Positions 16,234 to 24,405 of a DNA stretch of 34,417 nucleotides are shown here, piece by piece. The notes below the pieces were generated by a model. It saw only the letters and a program-made list of their open reading frames with translations. It made no database searches and was not told the DNA's origin. Both the position numbers and the translations under genes were made by a program. Source of the stretch: Chloroflexota bacterium (lineage in GTDB: Bacteria > Chloroflexota > Dormibacteria > Aeolococcales > Aeolococcaceae); assembly GCA_005880445.1 (NCBI GenBank), contig VBGJ01000150.1, positions 1-34,417 on the forward strand. Reading direction: 5' to 3'. Within the stretch, counting starts at the first letter, position 1; the number at the start of each line of letters is the position of its first letter.

Positions 16234-16239
16234 ACCGTA
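16234..16239 (-). promoter_or_regulatory. Putative -10 element, leaderless dehydrogenase promoter
   Basis: TACGGT on the minus strand ends exactly 7 nt before ATG 16226, the standard geometry for a leaderless start. No Shine-Dalgarno is present. Confidence 0.4.
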
Positions 16240-16291
16240 CCAGAGCCACCGAGGCGCGCATGGAGGCGACCTGGGGCACCATTGCGGTCAA

Positions 16292-17179
16292 ATGCGCGTC
16301 GACAGCGTTCTGACCGGCCGGCGGCCGATCTTCTCGTTCGAGTTCTTCCCGCCCCGGAGCGACGACGGCGTACGGCAGCTCTTCGAGACCATCGCGCAGC
16401 TGCGCGAGCTCGAGCCGACGTTCGTCTCGGTGACGTACGGTGCCGGGGGCTCGGTGCGCACCCGCACCGTGGAGTTGGTCACGCGCATCCGGCACGAGCT
16501 GGACATCGAACCGGTGGCGCACCTCACGTGCGCGGGTGCGACCGTCGCCGAGCTGCACGGCATCGTCGACACGCTGCGCGAGTCCGGAATCGACAACATC
16601 CTGGCGCTTCGCGGCGACCCGCCCGATGGAGCCGCCTCATTCCCCGTCGTCGAGGGTAGTCTCGCCCACGGCAACGAGTTGATGCAGCTGATCCGCGACC
16701 GCGCCGACGTGTGCGTGGGCGGGGCGTGCTATCCGGAGAAGCACCTCGAGTCGCCCAGCTTCGACGACGAGCTGCGCTACACGCGGCTCAAGGTCGAAGC
16801 CGGCGCCAGCTACCTCATCACACAGCTGTTCTTCGACAACCGGGCGTACTTCGATTTCGTCGCCAAGGCGCGGGCCTCCGGCGTGACCGTGCCCATCATC
16901 CCCGGGATCATGCCGGTGACCAACGTGGATCAGATCCGGCGGTTCACCTCGAAGATCGGCGCCACCATCCCCGACGCACTCCTCGAGGCGTTGCACACGC
17001 GCGCAGAGGATCACGATGCCGTGCTGCAGCTCGGCGTCGCGTGGTCGACGCTGCAGTGCGCCGAGCTGCTCGCCGGCGGCGCACCGGGCGTCCACTTCTA
17101 CACGCTCAACCGCTCGCCGGCCACGCGCGCCATCCTCTCGGCGCTGCGTGCCGCCAGACCCTGGGAGCGGGTGCGCTAG
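16292..17179 (+). CDS. metF: Methylenetetrahydrofolate reductase
   Basis: FAD-dependent enzyme that reduces 5,10-methylene-THF to 5-methyl-THF for methionine synthesis. The 295-residue TIM-barrel product shows SFEFFPPRSDDG with the catalytic Glu, FVSVTYGAGGS, HLTCAGAT, ILALRGDPPDG, GGACYPEKHLES, ITQLFFDNRAYFDFV and PGIMPVTNVDQIRRF. ATG 16292 gives the normal N-terminus; in-frame upstream starts to 16205 add unlike residues. It is a single plus-strand gene that ends 10 nt from the convergent ftsQ stop. It is a housekeeping one-carbon gene placed inside the dcw region, with no evident tie to division. Confidence 0.96.
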   Translation: MRVDSVLTGRRPIFSFEFFPPRSDDGVRQLFETIAQLRELEPTFVSVTYGAGGSVRTRTVELVTRIRHELDIEPVAHLTCAGATVAELHGIVDTLRESGIDNILALRGDPPDGAASFPVVEGSLAHGNELMQLIRDRADVCVGGACYPEKHLESPSFDDELRYTRLKVEAGASYLITQLFFDNRAYFDFVAKARASGVTVPIIPGIMPVTNVDQIRRFTSKIGATIPDALLEALHTRAEDHDAVLQLGVAWSTLQCAELLAGGAPGVHFYTLNRSPATRAILSALRAARPWERVR

Positions 17180-17189
17180 AGCTGACCGA

Positions 17190-18350
17190 TCAGTGACCGG
17201 GAGGTTGCGTCGGCTCCACGATGGCGAAGTTGGCGGGCGTTGGGGAGGCGTTGGGGGACGGTGTCTGCTTGGTGCCTGGCGACGGGCTGGGGCTGGGCGA
17301 CGGTGACGGCTTGGGCGTCGGCAGCGGCACCCCCGCCGTCGCAGGTGGGCTTGGCGGACCGGCCGCGGGCGCCGGCGTGCCGGCCTGAAGCACCTCGGGC
17401 GGCAGGCCGGCCGATCCCCCGATTGCCGGCGCCGCGGGGTTCTCGAGGTCGACATAGCCGAAGTTGGGTTTGGCGAAGTTCAGCTGGCCGCGGAGGGACG
17501 AAAGGGAAGCGAGTTGCGCCGGCAACGCCGACAGGTCGTCGTGGGTGTCGAGATGACCGACGATCGCGCGCCACCCGCTGGTGCTCCATATCGAGACGGC
17601 GTCGTCGACACCCCACTGATAGGCGGCGACGCCGCAGCCAAAGATGGCGGGGAAGCGCTGGGCAACCAGGCTCAGGTCCTGCACCAGCTGGGCGGCGATC
17701 GGCTGGCTGGATCCGGCGCGGTCGTCGAGCAGCACGGGCGTCGAGGACCACGCTTGCTCGAACGCGCCGCTCGCAGGCGCGACCGCGCCGTTCCCCGCGA
17801 CGAACATGTCCACGCCGTCACGGCGCACGCGCAACGCGGGCGCGCGCTCCACCACCGCGATGCGCACGGTGGCGGGCAGCTCGGTCGATACGGTCGCGTC
17901 CCGCAGCCACGGCAGTGCGAGCAGCCGCTGACGGATGGCGTTTGCATCGACGGTGAAGATGCTCTGGTGCGGCACGTCTGCCGCCGCCACGAGGTCGGGG
18001 GCGCTCAGCAGGCGCGTGCCGCTGATCGAGACACCGCGCACCTGGAACGCCGGCAGCAGCAGCGCAAGCCCGAGCAGTGCGATCTGAATCAGGAGGACCG
18101 CGGCGGCGATCAGGCGCCGCGCGCGTGTCCAGCGCACCCGTGGCTTCACTCGCGCGGGGCCGCGCGCGTGACTGCGCCTCCGCGGTGAACGCCGCAGCCG
18201 CCGATCCCGGGCGGCGTCGAAGCGCCGGGGACGGCGTGGCGAATCGACGATCGCAGCGGCCTGCGCTCGCGCAGTCGCGTGACGTTGCTCGCGGTCGTCG
18301 AGGACCGCGGTGGTCGCGCGGGGAACCCCGCCGGTGGTGAGCAGCTGCAT
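17190..18350 (-). CDS. ftsQ: Cell division protein FtsQ (POTRA domain) with Pro/Ser-rich C-terminal tail
   Basis: Bitopic divisome protein. From ATG 18350 the 386-residue product has an unusually long, Arg-rich cytoplasmic part (1-78), one membrane helix (about 79-101), and a POTRA domain (about 102-175) with FQVRGVSISGTRLLSAPDL, LPWLRDATVSTELPATVRIAVVER in two blocks. A beta domain follows to about 300, then a low-complexity tail with PSPSPSPSPSP. Typical FtsQ proteins are about 250-300 residues, so both ends are extended. In-frame starts at 18434 and 18443 would lengthen the N-terminus by about 30 residues; none of the three has a good ribosome binding site. It is the last gene of the main dcw operon and converges with metF. 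Confidence 0.88.
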   Translation of the reverse strand: MQLLTTGGVPRATTAVLDDREQRHATARAQAAAIVDSPRRPRRFDAARDRRLRRSPRRRSHARGPARVKPRVRWTRARRLIAAAVLLIQIALLGLALLLPAFQVRGVSISGTRLLSAPDLVAAADVPHQSIFTVDANAIRQRLLALPWLRDATVSTELPATVRIAVVERAPALRVRRDGVDMFVAGNGAVAPASGAFEQAWSSTPVLLDDRAGSSQPIAAQLVQDLSLVAQRFPAIFGCGVAAYQWGVDDAVSIWSTSGWRAIVGHLDTHDDLSALPAQLASLSSLRGQLNFAKPNFGYVDLENPAAPAIGGSAGLPPEVLQAGTPAPAAGPPSPPATAGVPLPTPKPSPSPSPSPSPGTKQTPSPNASPTPANFAIVEPTQPPGH

Positions 18351-18471
18351 GGACGTTGGGTGAGACGAGATGTGGTGTGCCGGTCGAGGTTGCCGGGGCT
18401 CGATTATGTCCCAATTGACGCGCGTGCGCCGCATTCGACGCACGGGTCGCCCGTTTGATCACCCAGCTCGA

Positions 18472-20115
18472 TTAGGCGCGCGCCCGATATGTGTCGGGAA
18501 GGTCGTTGGCGAACAGCACGACATCGCCCGCTCGGGTGACCCGCGCGATCACCGCGCTTGCCTCTTGGAGACTGCGAACCAGGTGAATGCGATCCGCGGA
18601 CAGGCCACCACGCTCGAGCCCCGCGGTCAGCGCGGCCGCCGGTCTGGCAGCAACCACGATGACGCGGTCGCACACCGCGGCGGCGTGCTCGCCGTACCGG
18701 CGGTTCTCTGCATCCTCCGCGCTGCCCAGCTCCACCAACCCGGGTGTCACCAGCACCTTCGCACCTCCGTTCATGGCAGCGAGCACGTCGAGCCCGTTGT
18801 GGACGCCGACCGGATTTGCGTTGTACGAATCGTCTATGACCGTGATCGCACCGCCAGTCGGCATGATCTGCAGGCGGTGCTCCACGGGCTCGAGCGACGC
18901 GGCGGCCGCGACGGCCGCGTCGAGTGAATAGCCGAGCTCGTGCACCACCGCGAGCGCCACGGTGACGTTGAGCACCTGATGCCGACCGAGGAGCGGGATG
19001 ATGACCTGGCGCTCGAGACGCCGCCCCGGCCATCGCCAGACGAATCGTGAGCCGGCGGCCTCGGCATGGACGTCGGTGGCGACCACGTCGGGGACGTGCA
19101 CGGTGCTCTCGAATCCATAGCTCGTCACGGTGCGACGGTCCACGCTGGCGCGCTCGGCGAGGGCCGCCCCGCCATCGTCACCGGTGTAGATGAACGCGTG
19201 GCCGTCTGTGGGCGTCGCTGCCACGACCTCGTAGAGGGAGTCGCGAATGGCGTCCATGGTGCCGAAGCGTTCCAGGTGCTGGGGTCCGACCGACGTCAGC
19301 ACCGATACCGATGGATGCACCAGATCGCAGATGGCAGCGATCTCCCCCGGCGCATATGCGTCCATCTCGACGACAAACAGCCGGTGCTGTGCCTGCAGAT
19401 CCTCGTTGATCACCCGGGTGACGCCCATCAGCGTGTTGAAGCTCTTGCGTGTGGGCATGACCTCCACCTGGCCCGTCACCATCTGCGCCAGGATGTGCTT
19501 GGTGCTCGTCTTGCCGTAGCTGCCGGCGACGGCCACGACGAGCGGCCGCAGCTCGCTCATCTTTCGTGCGGCCAACCGCAGATACCGACGCTGCACCGCA
19601 CGTTCCACGGGGCGCATGAGCAGATCACCGCCGGCGAGGACCAGCATCGCGACGGCGGCCAGCGAGGCAATCAGCATGAGCACCGCAGCCGCCGCGACAA
19701 CCGGCACACCTTGCACGGCGAGCAGCGGCGGCGCCGCCGCGAGAAGCACCGCCACCGCCGCCGCCGCGCCGAGAACGCGCCGCATGCGCGCGGTCAGCAC
19801 CAGCGCTCGCTTTGGCGGCGTCCACCGCCACCACCAGGTCGCGGTGACGGATGCGGCCACCCACGCGATGCCGGCGATGATCGCAGCGCCGTCCCGCTGC
19901 ACGGCTGCGGCGATCAGCCCCACCGCCGCGATACCCGTCCCGAGCATCACCGAGCGGTGCGCGAGCCATGACGGCGCCGTCCCCCAGCGCAGGAATCGCC
20001 GCGCTTCGTACTCCTCGATCTGCAGCATCCGCGCCGCCACCAGCGACACTCGTGCGAGCGCCACGAGCCACAGCGCTCCGCCCAGCGCCAGCAGCGCGAT
20101 GCCGAGCGCACTCAC
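18472..20115 (-). CDS. murF: Membrane-embedded MurF-like Mur ligase
   Basis: Mur ligase family enzyme, by motif a MurF-type (adds D-Ala-D-Ala to the UDP-MurNAc-tripeptide). The 547-residue product begins with about five membrane segments (about 2-28, 57-74, 78-95, 114-134, 136-162) where ordinary MurF has its soluble UDP-binding domain 1. The ATPase domain starts at about 192 with P-loop GSYGKTS (198-204). The last domain has the MurF signature DDSYNANPVGVHN, but VTPGLVELGS replaces the common GDMLELG block. GTG 20115 overlaps the hydrolase stop by 4 nt (GTGA), which fixes the start; a longer open frame upstream is only antisense-like sequence. It could be a membrane-tethered MurF or a ligase with another substrate. 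Confidence 0.85.
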   Translation of the reverse strand: MSALGIALLALGGALWLVALARVSLVAARMLQIEEYEARRFLRWGTAPSWLAHRSVMLGTGIAAVGLIAAAVQRDGAAIIAGIAWVAASVTATWWWRWTPPKRALVLTARMRRVLGAAAAVAVLLAAAPPLLAVQGVPVVAAAAVLMLIASLAAVAMLVLAGGDLLMRPVERAVQRRYLRLAARKMSELRPLVVAVAGSYGKTSTKHILAQMVTGQVEVMPTRKSFNTLMGVTRVINEDLQAQHRLFVVEMDAYAPGEIAAICDLVHPSVSVLTSVGPQHLERFGTMDAIRDSLYEVVAATPTDGHAFIYTGDDGGAALAERASVDRRTVTSYGFESTVHVPDVVATDVHAEAAGSRFVWRWPGRRLERQVIIPLLGRHQVLNVTVALAVVHELGYSLDAAVAAAASLEPVEHRLQIMPTGGAITVIDDSYNANPVGVHNGLDVLAAMNGGAKVLVTPGLVELGSAEDAENRRYGEHAAAVCDRVIVVAARPAAALTAGLERGGLSADRIHLVRSLQEASAVIARVTRAGDVVLFANDLPDTYRARA

Positions 20116-20885
20116 GCCGGTTCGCCCGACAGGAAGACCTCGACGATGCGACAGAAGCGCGCCGGCTGCTCCAGGTATGCGAAGTGACCCGCGCCTTCGA
20201 ACACGACCAGCCCCGCATCCGGGATGAGCCGCTCCATGACGTGGGCTGCGGCAAGCGGCGTCTCCGTGTCGCGGTCGCCCCAGATGAGCAGCGCCGGTGC
20301 ACGCACTCGCGCCAGCAGCGGTGTCACGTCCTCGTTCACCAGGCGCACCAGCGTGGCGCGCAGTGCTCCCGATGCAGCGCGATAGTCGTCGGAGCCGCGG
20401 CGGTCGGCGCGCGAGCGCGCGTACGCGCGCAGCGGCGGCGGCGCCAGCCGCCATCGCTCGAGCTTGCGGAGCATCTTGTACGTGCGCACACCGGCGCGCT
20501 GCCGCATGCTCGGGCGCCGCCGGATGCCGGCACTCGAGGTGAGCACCAGACGCCGCACGCGTTCCGGATGCTCGGCCGCAAGTGTGATGGCGACGCGCCC
20601 GCCATGCGAATGGCCGAGGACGTCCGCGCGCGCGACGCCGAGTCGGTCGAGCAACGCAATGACCCAGGCCGCGTAGTCACGCGCGGCCCACGCCTCGGGC
20701 GGCGCATCGGTTCCGCCGAAGCCGGGCAGGTCGGGGACGAGCAGCCTGCGCCCGGGCGCCAGCGCGTCGAGGATCGGCGCGAAGAGCTCGCCAGACGCTC
20801 CCCAGCCGTGCAGCAGCAGCAGCGGTGCGCCATCGCCACGCTGCAGCACGTGCGCGGCGGGCCGTTCGGCCGTCATCGCCTCCAT
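20112..20885 (-). CDS. Alpha/beta hydrolase inside the dcw operon
   Basis: A 257-residue alpha/beta-hydrolase fold enzyme. It has the oxyanion region LLLHGWGASGE, nucleophile elbow GHSHGG (Ser), acid GDRDTETP (Asp) and GAGHFAYLEQP (His), so the catalytic triad is complete. A short Arg-rich cap (about 135-180) lies between. No signal peptide is seen, so it should be cytosolic. ATG 20885 has AGGAG at 20895-20899 with a 9-nt spacer; ATG 20876 is an alternative. It lies 16 nt after ddl and overlaps the MurF-like gene by 4 nt, so it is firmly part of the operon. Substrate is unknown; ester or thioester hydrolysis is likely. A cell wall role is inferred from position only. Confidence 0.85.
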   Translation of the reverse strand: MEAMTAERPAAHVLQRGDGAPLLLLHGWGASGELFAPILDALAPGRRLLVPDLPGFGGTDAPPEAWAARDYAAWVIALLDRLGVARADVLGHSHGGRVAITLAAEHPERVRRLVLTSSAGIRRRPSMRQRAGVRTYKMLRKLERWRLAPPPLRAYARSRADRRGSDDYRAASGALRATLVRLVNEDVTPLLARVRAPALLIWGDRDTETPLAAAHVMERLIPDAGLVVFEGAGHFAYLEQPARFCRIVEVFLSGEPA

Positions 20886-20901
20886 GTCGCCATGCTCCTC
20901 G

Positions 20902-22089
20902 TCAGCCGGCAGGGCGCCCGGTGAGCAGCCAGGTGTCGATGGAATACTGGGTCCGCTCCTTCGCCTCATGGCGCGCCTGTGCCATCTCCAGCAGCCGTGT
21001 GACGAGCTGGCCGAAGGGCACGCCCACCGGCTCCCACAGATAAAAGGAGAGCGAGCCGGGAAGCGTGTTGATCTCGTTGACGATGATCTCGTCGTCGGAG
21101 CGCACCAGGAAGTCGACTCGCGCCACACCCTCGGCGCCGATGGCCCGAAACGCAGCCATCGCCATCTCCTGCACGCGCCGCGTCATCAGGTCGGACAGAG
21201 GAGCGGGAATGACACGCTGCACGTTCTTCGCGCCGCCTCTGGCAATCGCATCGCCCGCCGCGGACTTCGCTCCACCCTTCGCCAGGTATTTGTCGGCGTA
21301 TGTGAGCAGCCCGGATGCCTTGGGCTGCTCGCACGCTGAGGCGCGAAGGTCGGCGCCACGCCCCAGAACGGCGCAGTTGATCTCGACGCTCCGCTCCTGC
21401 GACGGCTCCACCAGGCAGCGCGTGTCATACGCGAGCGCCAGCTCGACGGAGTCACGGAGCTGCTCGAGCCGTGTCACACGCGACACACCGATGCTCGAAC
21501 CCAGCGAGAGCGGTTTGACATACACGGGAAACGGAAACGTGGCGACGACGTCGCGCACCAACGCGTCGGCGTCGTCCAGCCACGCGTCGCGCCGAATCAG
21601 CACGTCGTCAAGCACGCGCAGTCCGGCGGCGCGGAGCGCCGCTTTGGCCAGCCGCTTGTCCATGCTCACCGCCGACGCGGCGACGCCGCTTCCAGCGTAT
21701 GCGATGTCACAGAGCTCGAAGAGCGCGGCCAGCGTGCCGTCCTCGCCGTGCGTCCCGTGCACGAGTGGGAACGCCACATCGATGCGCGTGACCTTGCGGG
21801 CGCTGCCGCCGAACAGCCCGCGGCGGGTACCGGCCTCTACGAGCTCGCCGCGCGAGTCCGGCTCGGGACGCAGGATCACCCGCGTGGTCTCGGCGAGCAG
21901 GCGTTGCACGTCGCGATAGCGCTCGAGGTCACGCAGCGCGTCGCCCGTGTACCAGGCGCCGGACTTCGCGATATACACGGGCGTCGCCGTGTAGGTCGAT
22001 GGCAGCGCTGCCATCGTCTGCAAGGCGGTGATCACGGAAACCTCGTGCTCGACGGACCGCCCTCCGAAGAAGACGCCGACCGCCGTCAC
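20902..22089 (-). CDS. ddl: D-alanine--D-alanine ligase
   Basis: ATP-grasp ligase that makes D-Ala-D-Ala for the stem peptide. The 395-residue product has VGVFFGGRSVEHEVSVI at the N-terminus, PLVHGTHGEDGTLAALFEL, YAGSGVAASAVSMDKRLAK, KPLSLGSSIGVSRV, and the metal-binding end VDFLVRSDDEIIVNEINTLPG. The omega-loop region carries a Lys/Ala/Gly-rich stretch (KYLAKGGAKSAAGDAIARGG), somewhat longer than usual, and total length is above the E. coli enzyme. GTG 22089 overlaps the murB stop (GTGA). Its product is the second substrate of a MurF-type ligase, coded two genes downstream. Confidence 0.96.
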   Translation of the reverse strand: MTAVGVFFGGRSVEHEVSVITALQTMAALPSTYTATPVYIAKSGAWYTGDALRDLERYRDVQRLLAETTRVILRPEPDSRGELVEAGTRRGLFGGSARKVTRIDVAFPLVHGTHGEDGTLAALFELCDIAYAGSGVAASAVSMDKRLAKAALRAAGLRVLDDVLIRRDAWLDDADALVRDVVATFPFPVYVKPLSLGSSIGVSRVTRLEQLRDSVELALAYDTRCLVEPSQERSVEINCAVLGRGADLRASACEQPKASGLLTYADKYLAKGGAKSAAGDAIARGGAKNVQRVIPAPLSDLMTRRVQEMAMAAFRAIGAEGVARVDFLVRSDDEIIVNEINTLPGSLSFYLWEPVGVPFGQLVTRLLEMAQARHEAKERTQYSIDTWLLTGRPAG

Positions 22090-23012
22090 GGCACAGCCGA
22101 GCCGGCAACGGCAGCAGGCTCACCCAGGACGATGATCTCGCGCTCCAGGTCGACGCCGAAGCGCCGCATCACCTCGTCGTGGGCCAGCTCGACAAGCGTG
22201 AGGACTTCTGCCGCCGATGCGTGTGCGATGTTGCAGATGAAATTCGCGTGTTTGGTCGAGATCTGCGCCCCACCGTGACGGCGACCCTTCAAACCGGTCG
22301 CCTCGACGAGCCGCCCGGCCGCATCGCCCGGCGGGTTCTTGAAGACGCTGCCCAGACTGCGCACGCCATACGGCTGTGACGCCTTGCGCTGCGCCTGGAT
22401 GGCGTCGGTGCGGGCGCGAACGCCGGCGGGCTCGTCAGCATGCACCCGAAATCGTGCACTCACGACGACGTGCCCGCGCAGCTGATCCTTGAGTCTCGAG
22501 TGCCGGTATGAGAAGCCGCACGCAGCACCATCGAGCACAACGCTTTCGCCGTGCGGAGTCAGGACCGTGCAGTCGGTGAGCACGTCGGCGATCTCTGTTC
22601 CGAAGGCACCCGCATTGCCGTACACGCTCGCCCCGCACGTGCCGGGCACTCCAATGCCGAACTCGAGCCCCGCGAGACCCAGCCGCGCGCAGTCCAGCGC
22701 CGCACGGGGCATCATGCAGCCGCCGCCCAGCTCGACGGCGCCGTCATCGAGCCTTCGCAGGTGGCGGTCGGCGAACCGCAGCACGAGCCCGCGGATGCCG
22801 TTGTCGAGGATGAGCGTGTTGCTGCCGGCGCCGATCATGGTCACCGGGACGCCGGCGTCTGCGCCGCCTCGCAGCAGCTCAGTGAGGCTCTCCACGTCGC
22901 GCGGCTGGGCAAACCAGTCCGCCGGGCCCCCGACTCCGAACTGGCTGTGACGTGCCAGGGGCTCCTCGCGTGTCACTCCAGGGACGGTGGCGAGCCACTC
23001 AGGCGCCGGCAT
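22086..23012 (-). CDS. murB: UDP-N-acetylenolpyruvoylglucosamine reductase
   Basis: FAD enzyme that reduces UDP-GlcNAc-enolpyruvate to UDP-MurNAc in the cytosol. The 308-residue product has HSQFGVGGPADWF, the FAD block MIGAGSNTLILDNGIRG, GIGVPGTCGASVYGNAGAFG, YRHSRLK, and SLGSVFKNPPGDAAGRLVE with the catalytic Ser. HANFICN follows. ATG 23012 overlaps the 3' end of the murC-slot ligase by 14 nt; a longer frame to 23366 is antisense-like sequence. It overlaps ddl downstream by 4 nt. All active-site blocks are present. Confidence 0.96.
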   Translation of the reverse strand: MPAPEWLATVPGVTREEPLARHSQFGVGGPADWFAQPRDVESLTELLRGGADAGVPVTMIGAGSNTLILDNGIRGLVLRFADRHLRRLDDGAVELGGGCMMPRAALDCARLGLAGLEFGIGVPGTCGASVYGNAGAFGTEIADVLTDCTVLTPHGESVVLDGAACGFSYRHSRLKDQLRGHVVVSARFRVHADEPAGVRARTDAIQAQRKASQPYGVRSLGSVFKNPPGDAAGRLVEATGLKGRRHGGAQISTKHANFICNIAHASAAEVLTLVELAHDEVMRRFGVDLEREIIVLGEPAAVAGSAVP

Positions 23013-24405
23013 GGGCACCCTCGAGCGCGTGCAGCAACCGCGGCGCAAGCCTGTCGAACCCGCCGAGGGAGAGCACGAGCATGACGTCACCGGGTCGCGC
23101 GAGGCGGCAGAGCAGCTCGATCGCCTCGTCGCTCGACCGAACCACGTGCACGTCGCGCGTCGGTCCGGCGCGTTTCGCGACGTCGTCGCTGCTGACCGTC
23201 GGCTGCTGACCCCGTTCGCGCGCCTCTTCGATGGGTCCGAGCACGACGACGTCGGCTCGTCGAAAGCTGCGCCGGTAGTCCTCGAGCATGGTGTGCGTTC
23301 GCGAATACGTGTGCGGGGTGTGGATCGCGATGAGCCTGCGCTCCGCATACCGCTGGCGCGCGGCATCGATCGCGGCCAGCACCTCGGTGGGGTGGTGTGC
23401 GTAGTCGTCCACCACCGTCACCGCGCCAGCGTCGCCCAGGATCTCGAAGCGCCGTGCGGGGCCGCGAAAGTCGGCGCACGCCGCCACCGCGGTCGGCAGC
23501 GGCACGCCCGCGAACGTCGCGAGGATGAGCGCCGCGCACGCGTTGCTCGCGTTGTGCTCGCCGGGGAACGTGAGCGCCACGTCGAGCGGTGGCGCGTCGG
23601 TTCGCTCGACGCGAAATCGCTGGAGCCTGTCGCCTCCACCGATGCTGTGGATGCGCCAGTCGCTCGACGGCGCGATGCCGTATGTCACCGGCCGGCAGGA
23701 CGCGTGCTCTCGCAATGCCGCGCACTCCGGGTCGTCGGCGCACAGCGCAAGCAGCCCGTCCGCGGGCATCGAGCCGGCGAGCTCGACGAAGGGTTCGCGA
23801 TATGCGTCGAGGCTCGGGTACACGTCGGGATGGTCCCACTCCAGCCGCGTGACGCACGCAGCCTGCGGCCGTGTGTGCACGAATTTCGGTCGCCGGTCCC
23901 ACGGCGCCGTCGTGTACTCGTCGCCCTCGAACACGAACGGTCCGGTGCCCAGCCTGGCGCTTCCACCCACGTCGAGCGAGGTCGAGCCCAGGCGGAATCC
24001 CGGGTCCAAGCCGGCGCGGTCGAGCATGTGCACCAGCAGCGCCGACGTGGTCGTCTTGCCATGCGTGCCACACACCGCGAGGCGCATCCGCTCGGTCGCA
24101 AGCGCGACGTAGAACTCGATCTCGCTGGTGTAGGGCAGCCCGCGGTCGAGCACCGCCAGCAGCTCGGGGTTGTTCGGTCGCGTCTGGTTGCCGACCACGA
24201 CGAGATCAGGCACACCCCAGCGATCAAGGTTCGCGGGATCGCTACGGTTCTCCCATTCGATGCCCGCTGACGAGACGGCGTCGCTCACCGGCGGATAGGC
24301 GAAGTCGTCGGACCCGGTGACCCGGTCACCCTGCTGGAGGGCAAGCATTGCGGCGCCGCTGGTGGCGTACCCGCATATGCCGAGAACATGAACGTGTCGC
24401 GTCAT
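22999..24405 (-). CDS. Mur ligase in the murC position, Mpl-like by motif
   Basis: ATP-dependent UDP-MurNAc:amino acid or peptide ligase of the MurC/Mpl group, 468 residues. The N-terminus HVLGICGYATSGAAML, GSDDFAYPPVSD and VVVGNQTRPNNPE resemble Mpl (which joins recycled tripeptide to UDP-MurNAc) more than MurC. The P-loop is CGTHGKTTT (112-120). The next block reads GDEYTTAPWDRRPKF at 161-175, the Mpl form; MurC has an EADESD-type block. After it comes TRLEWDHPDVY, with Arg where Mur ligases usually have Asn. DDYAHHPTE is shared by both families. ATG 24405 overlaps murG (ATGA). No other murC is in the cluster, so it may act as MurC, as Mpl, or both. An automatic label would probably be murC. 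Confidence 0.85.
   Translation of the reverse strand: MTRHVHVLGICGYATSGAAMLALQQGDRVTGSDDFAYPPVSDAVSSAGIEWENRSDPANLDRWGVPDLVVVGNQTRPNNPELLAVLDRGLPYTSEIEFYVALATERMRLAVCGTHGKTTTSALLVHMLDRAGLDPGFRLGSTSLDVGGSARLGTGPFVFEGDEYTTAPWDRRPKFVHTRPQAACVTRLEWDHPDVYPSLDAYREPFVELAGSMPADGLLALCADDPECAALREHASCRPVTYGIAPSSDWRIHSIGGGDRLQRFRVERTDAPPLDVALTFPGEHNASNACAALILATFAGVPLPTAVAACADFRGPARRFEILGDAGAVTVVDDYAHHPTEVLAAIDAARQRYAERRLIAIHTPHTYSRTHTMLEDYRRSFRRADVVVLGPIEEARERGQQPTVSSDDVAKRAGPTRDVHVVRSSDEAIELLCRLARPGDVMLVLSLGGFDRLAPRLLHALEGAHAGA

Noticed and set aside
22999-24405. Plain murC annotation
   Set aside because: Position supports it, but the nucleotide-side motifs are Mpl-like; I therefore left the symbol empty and described both options.
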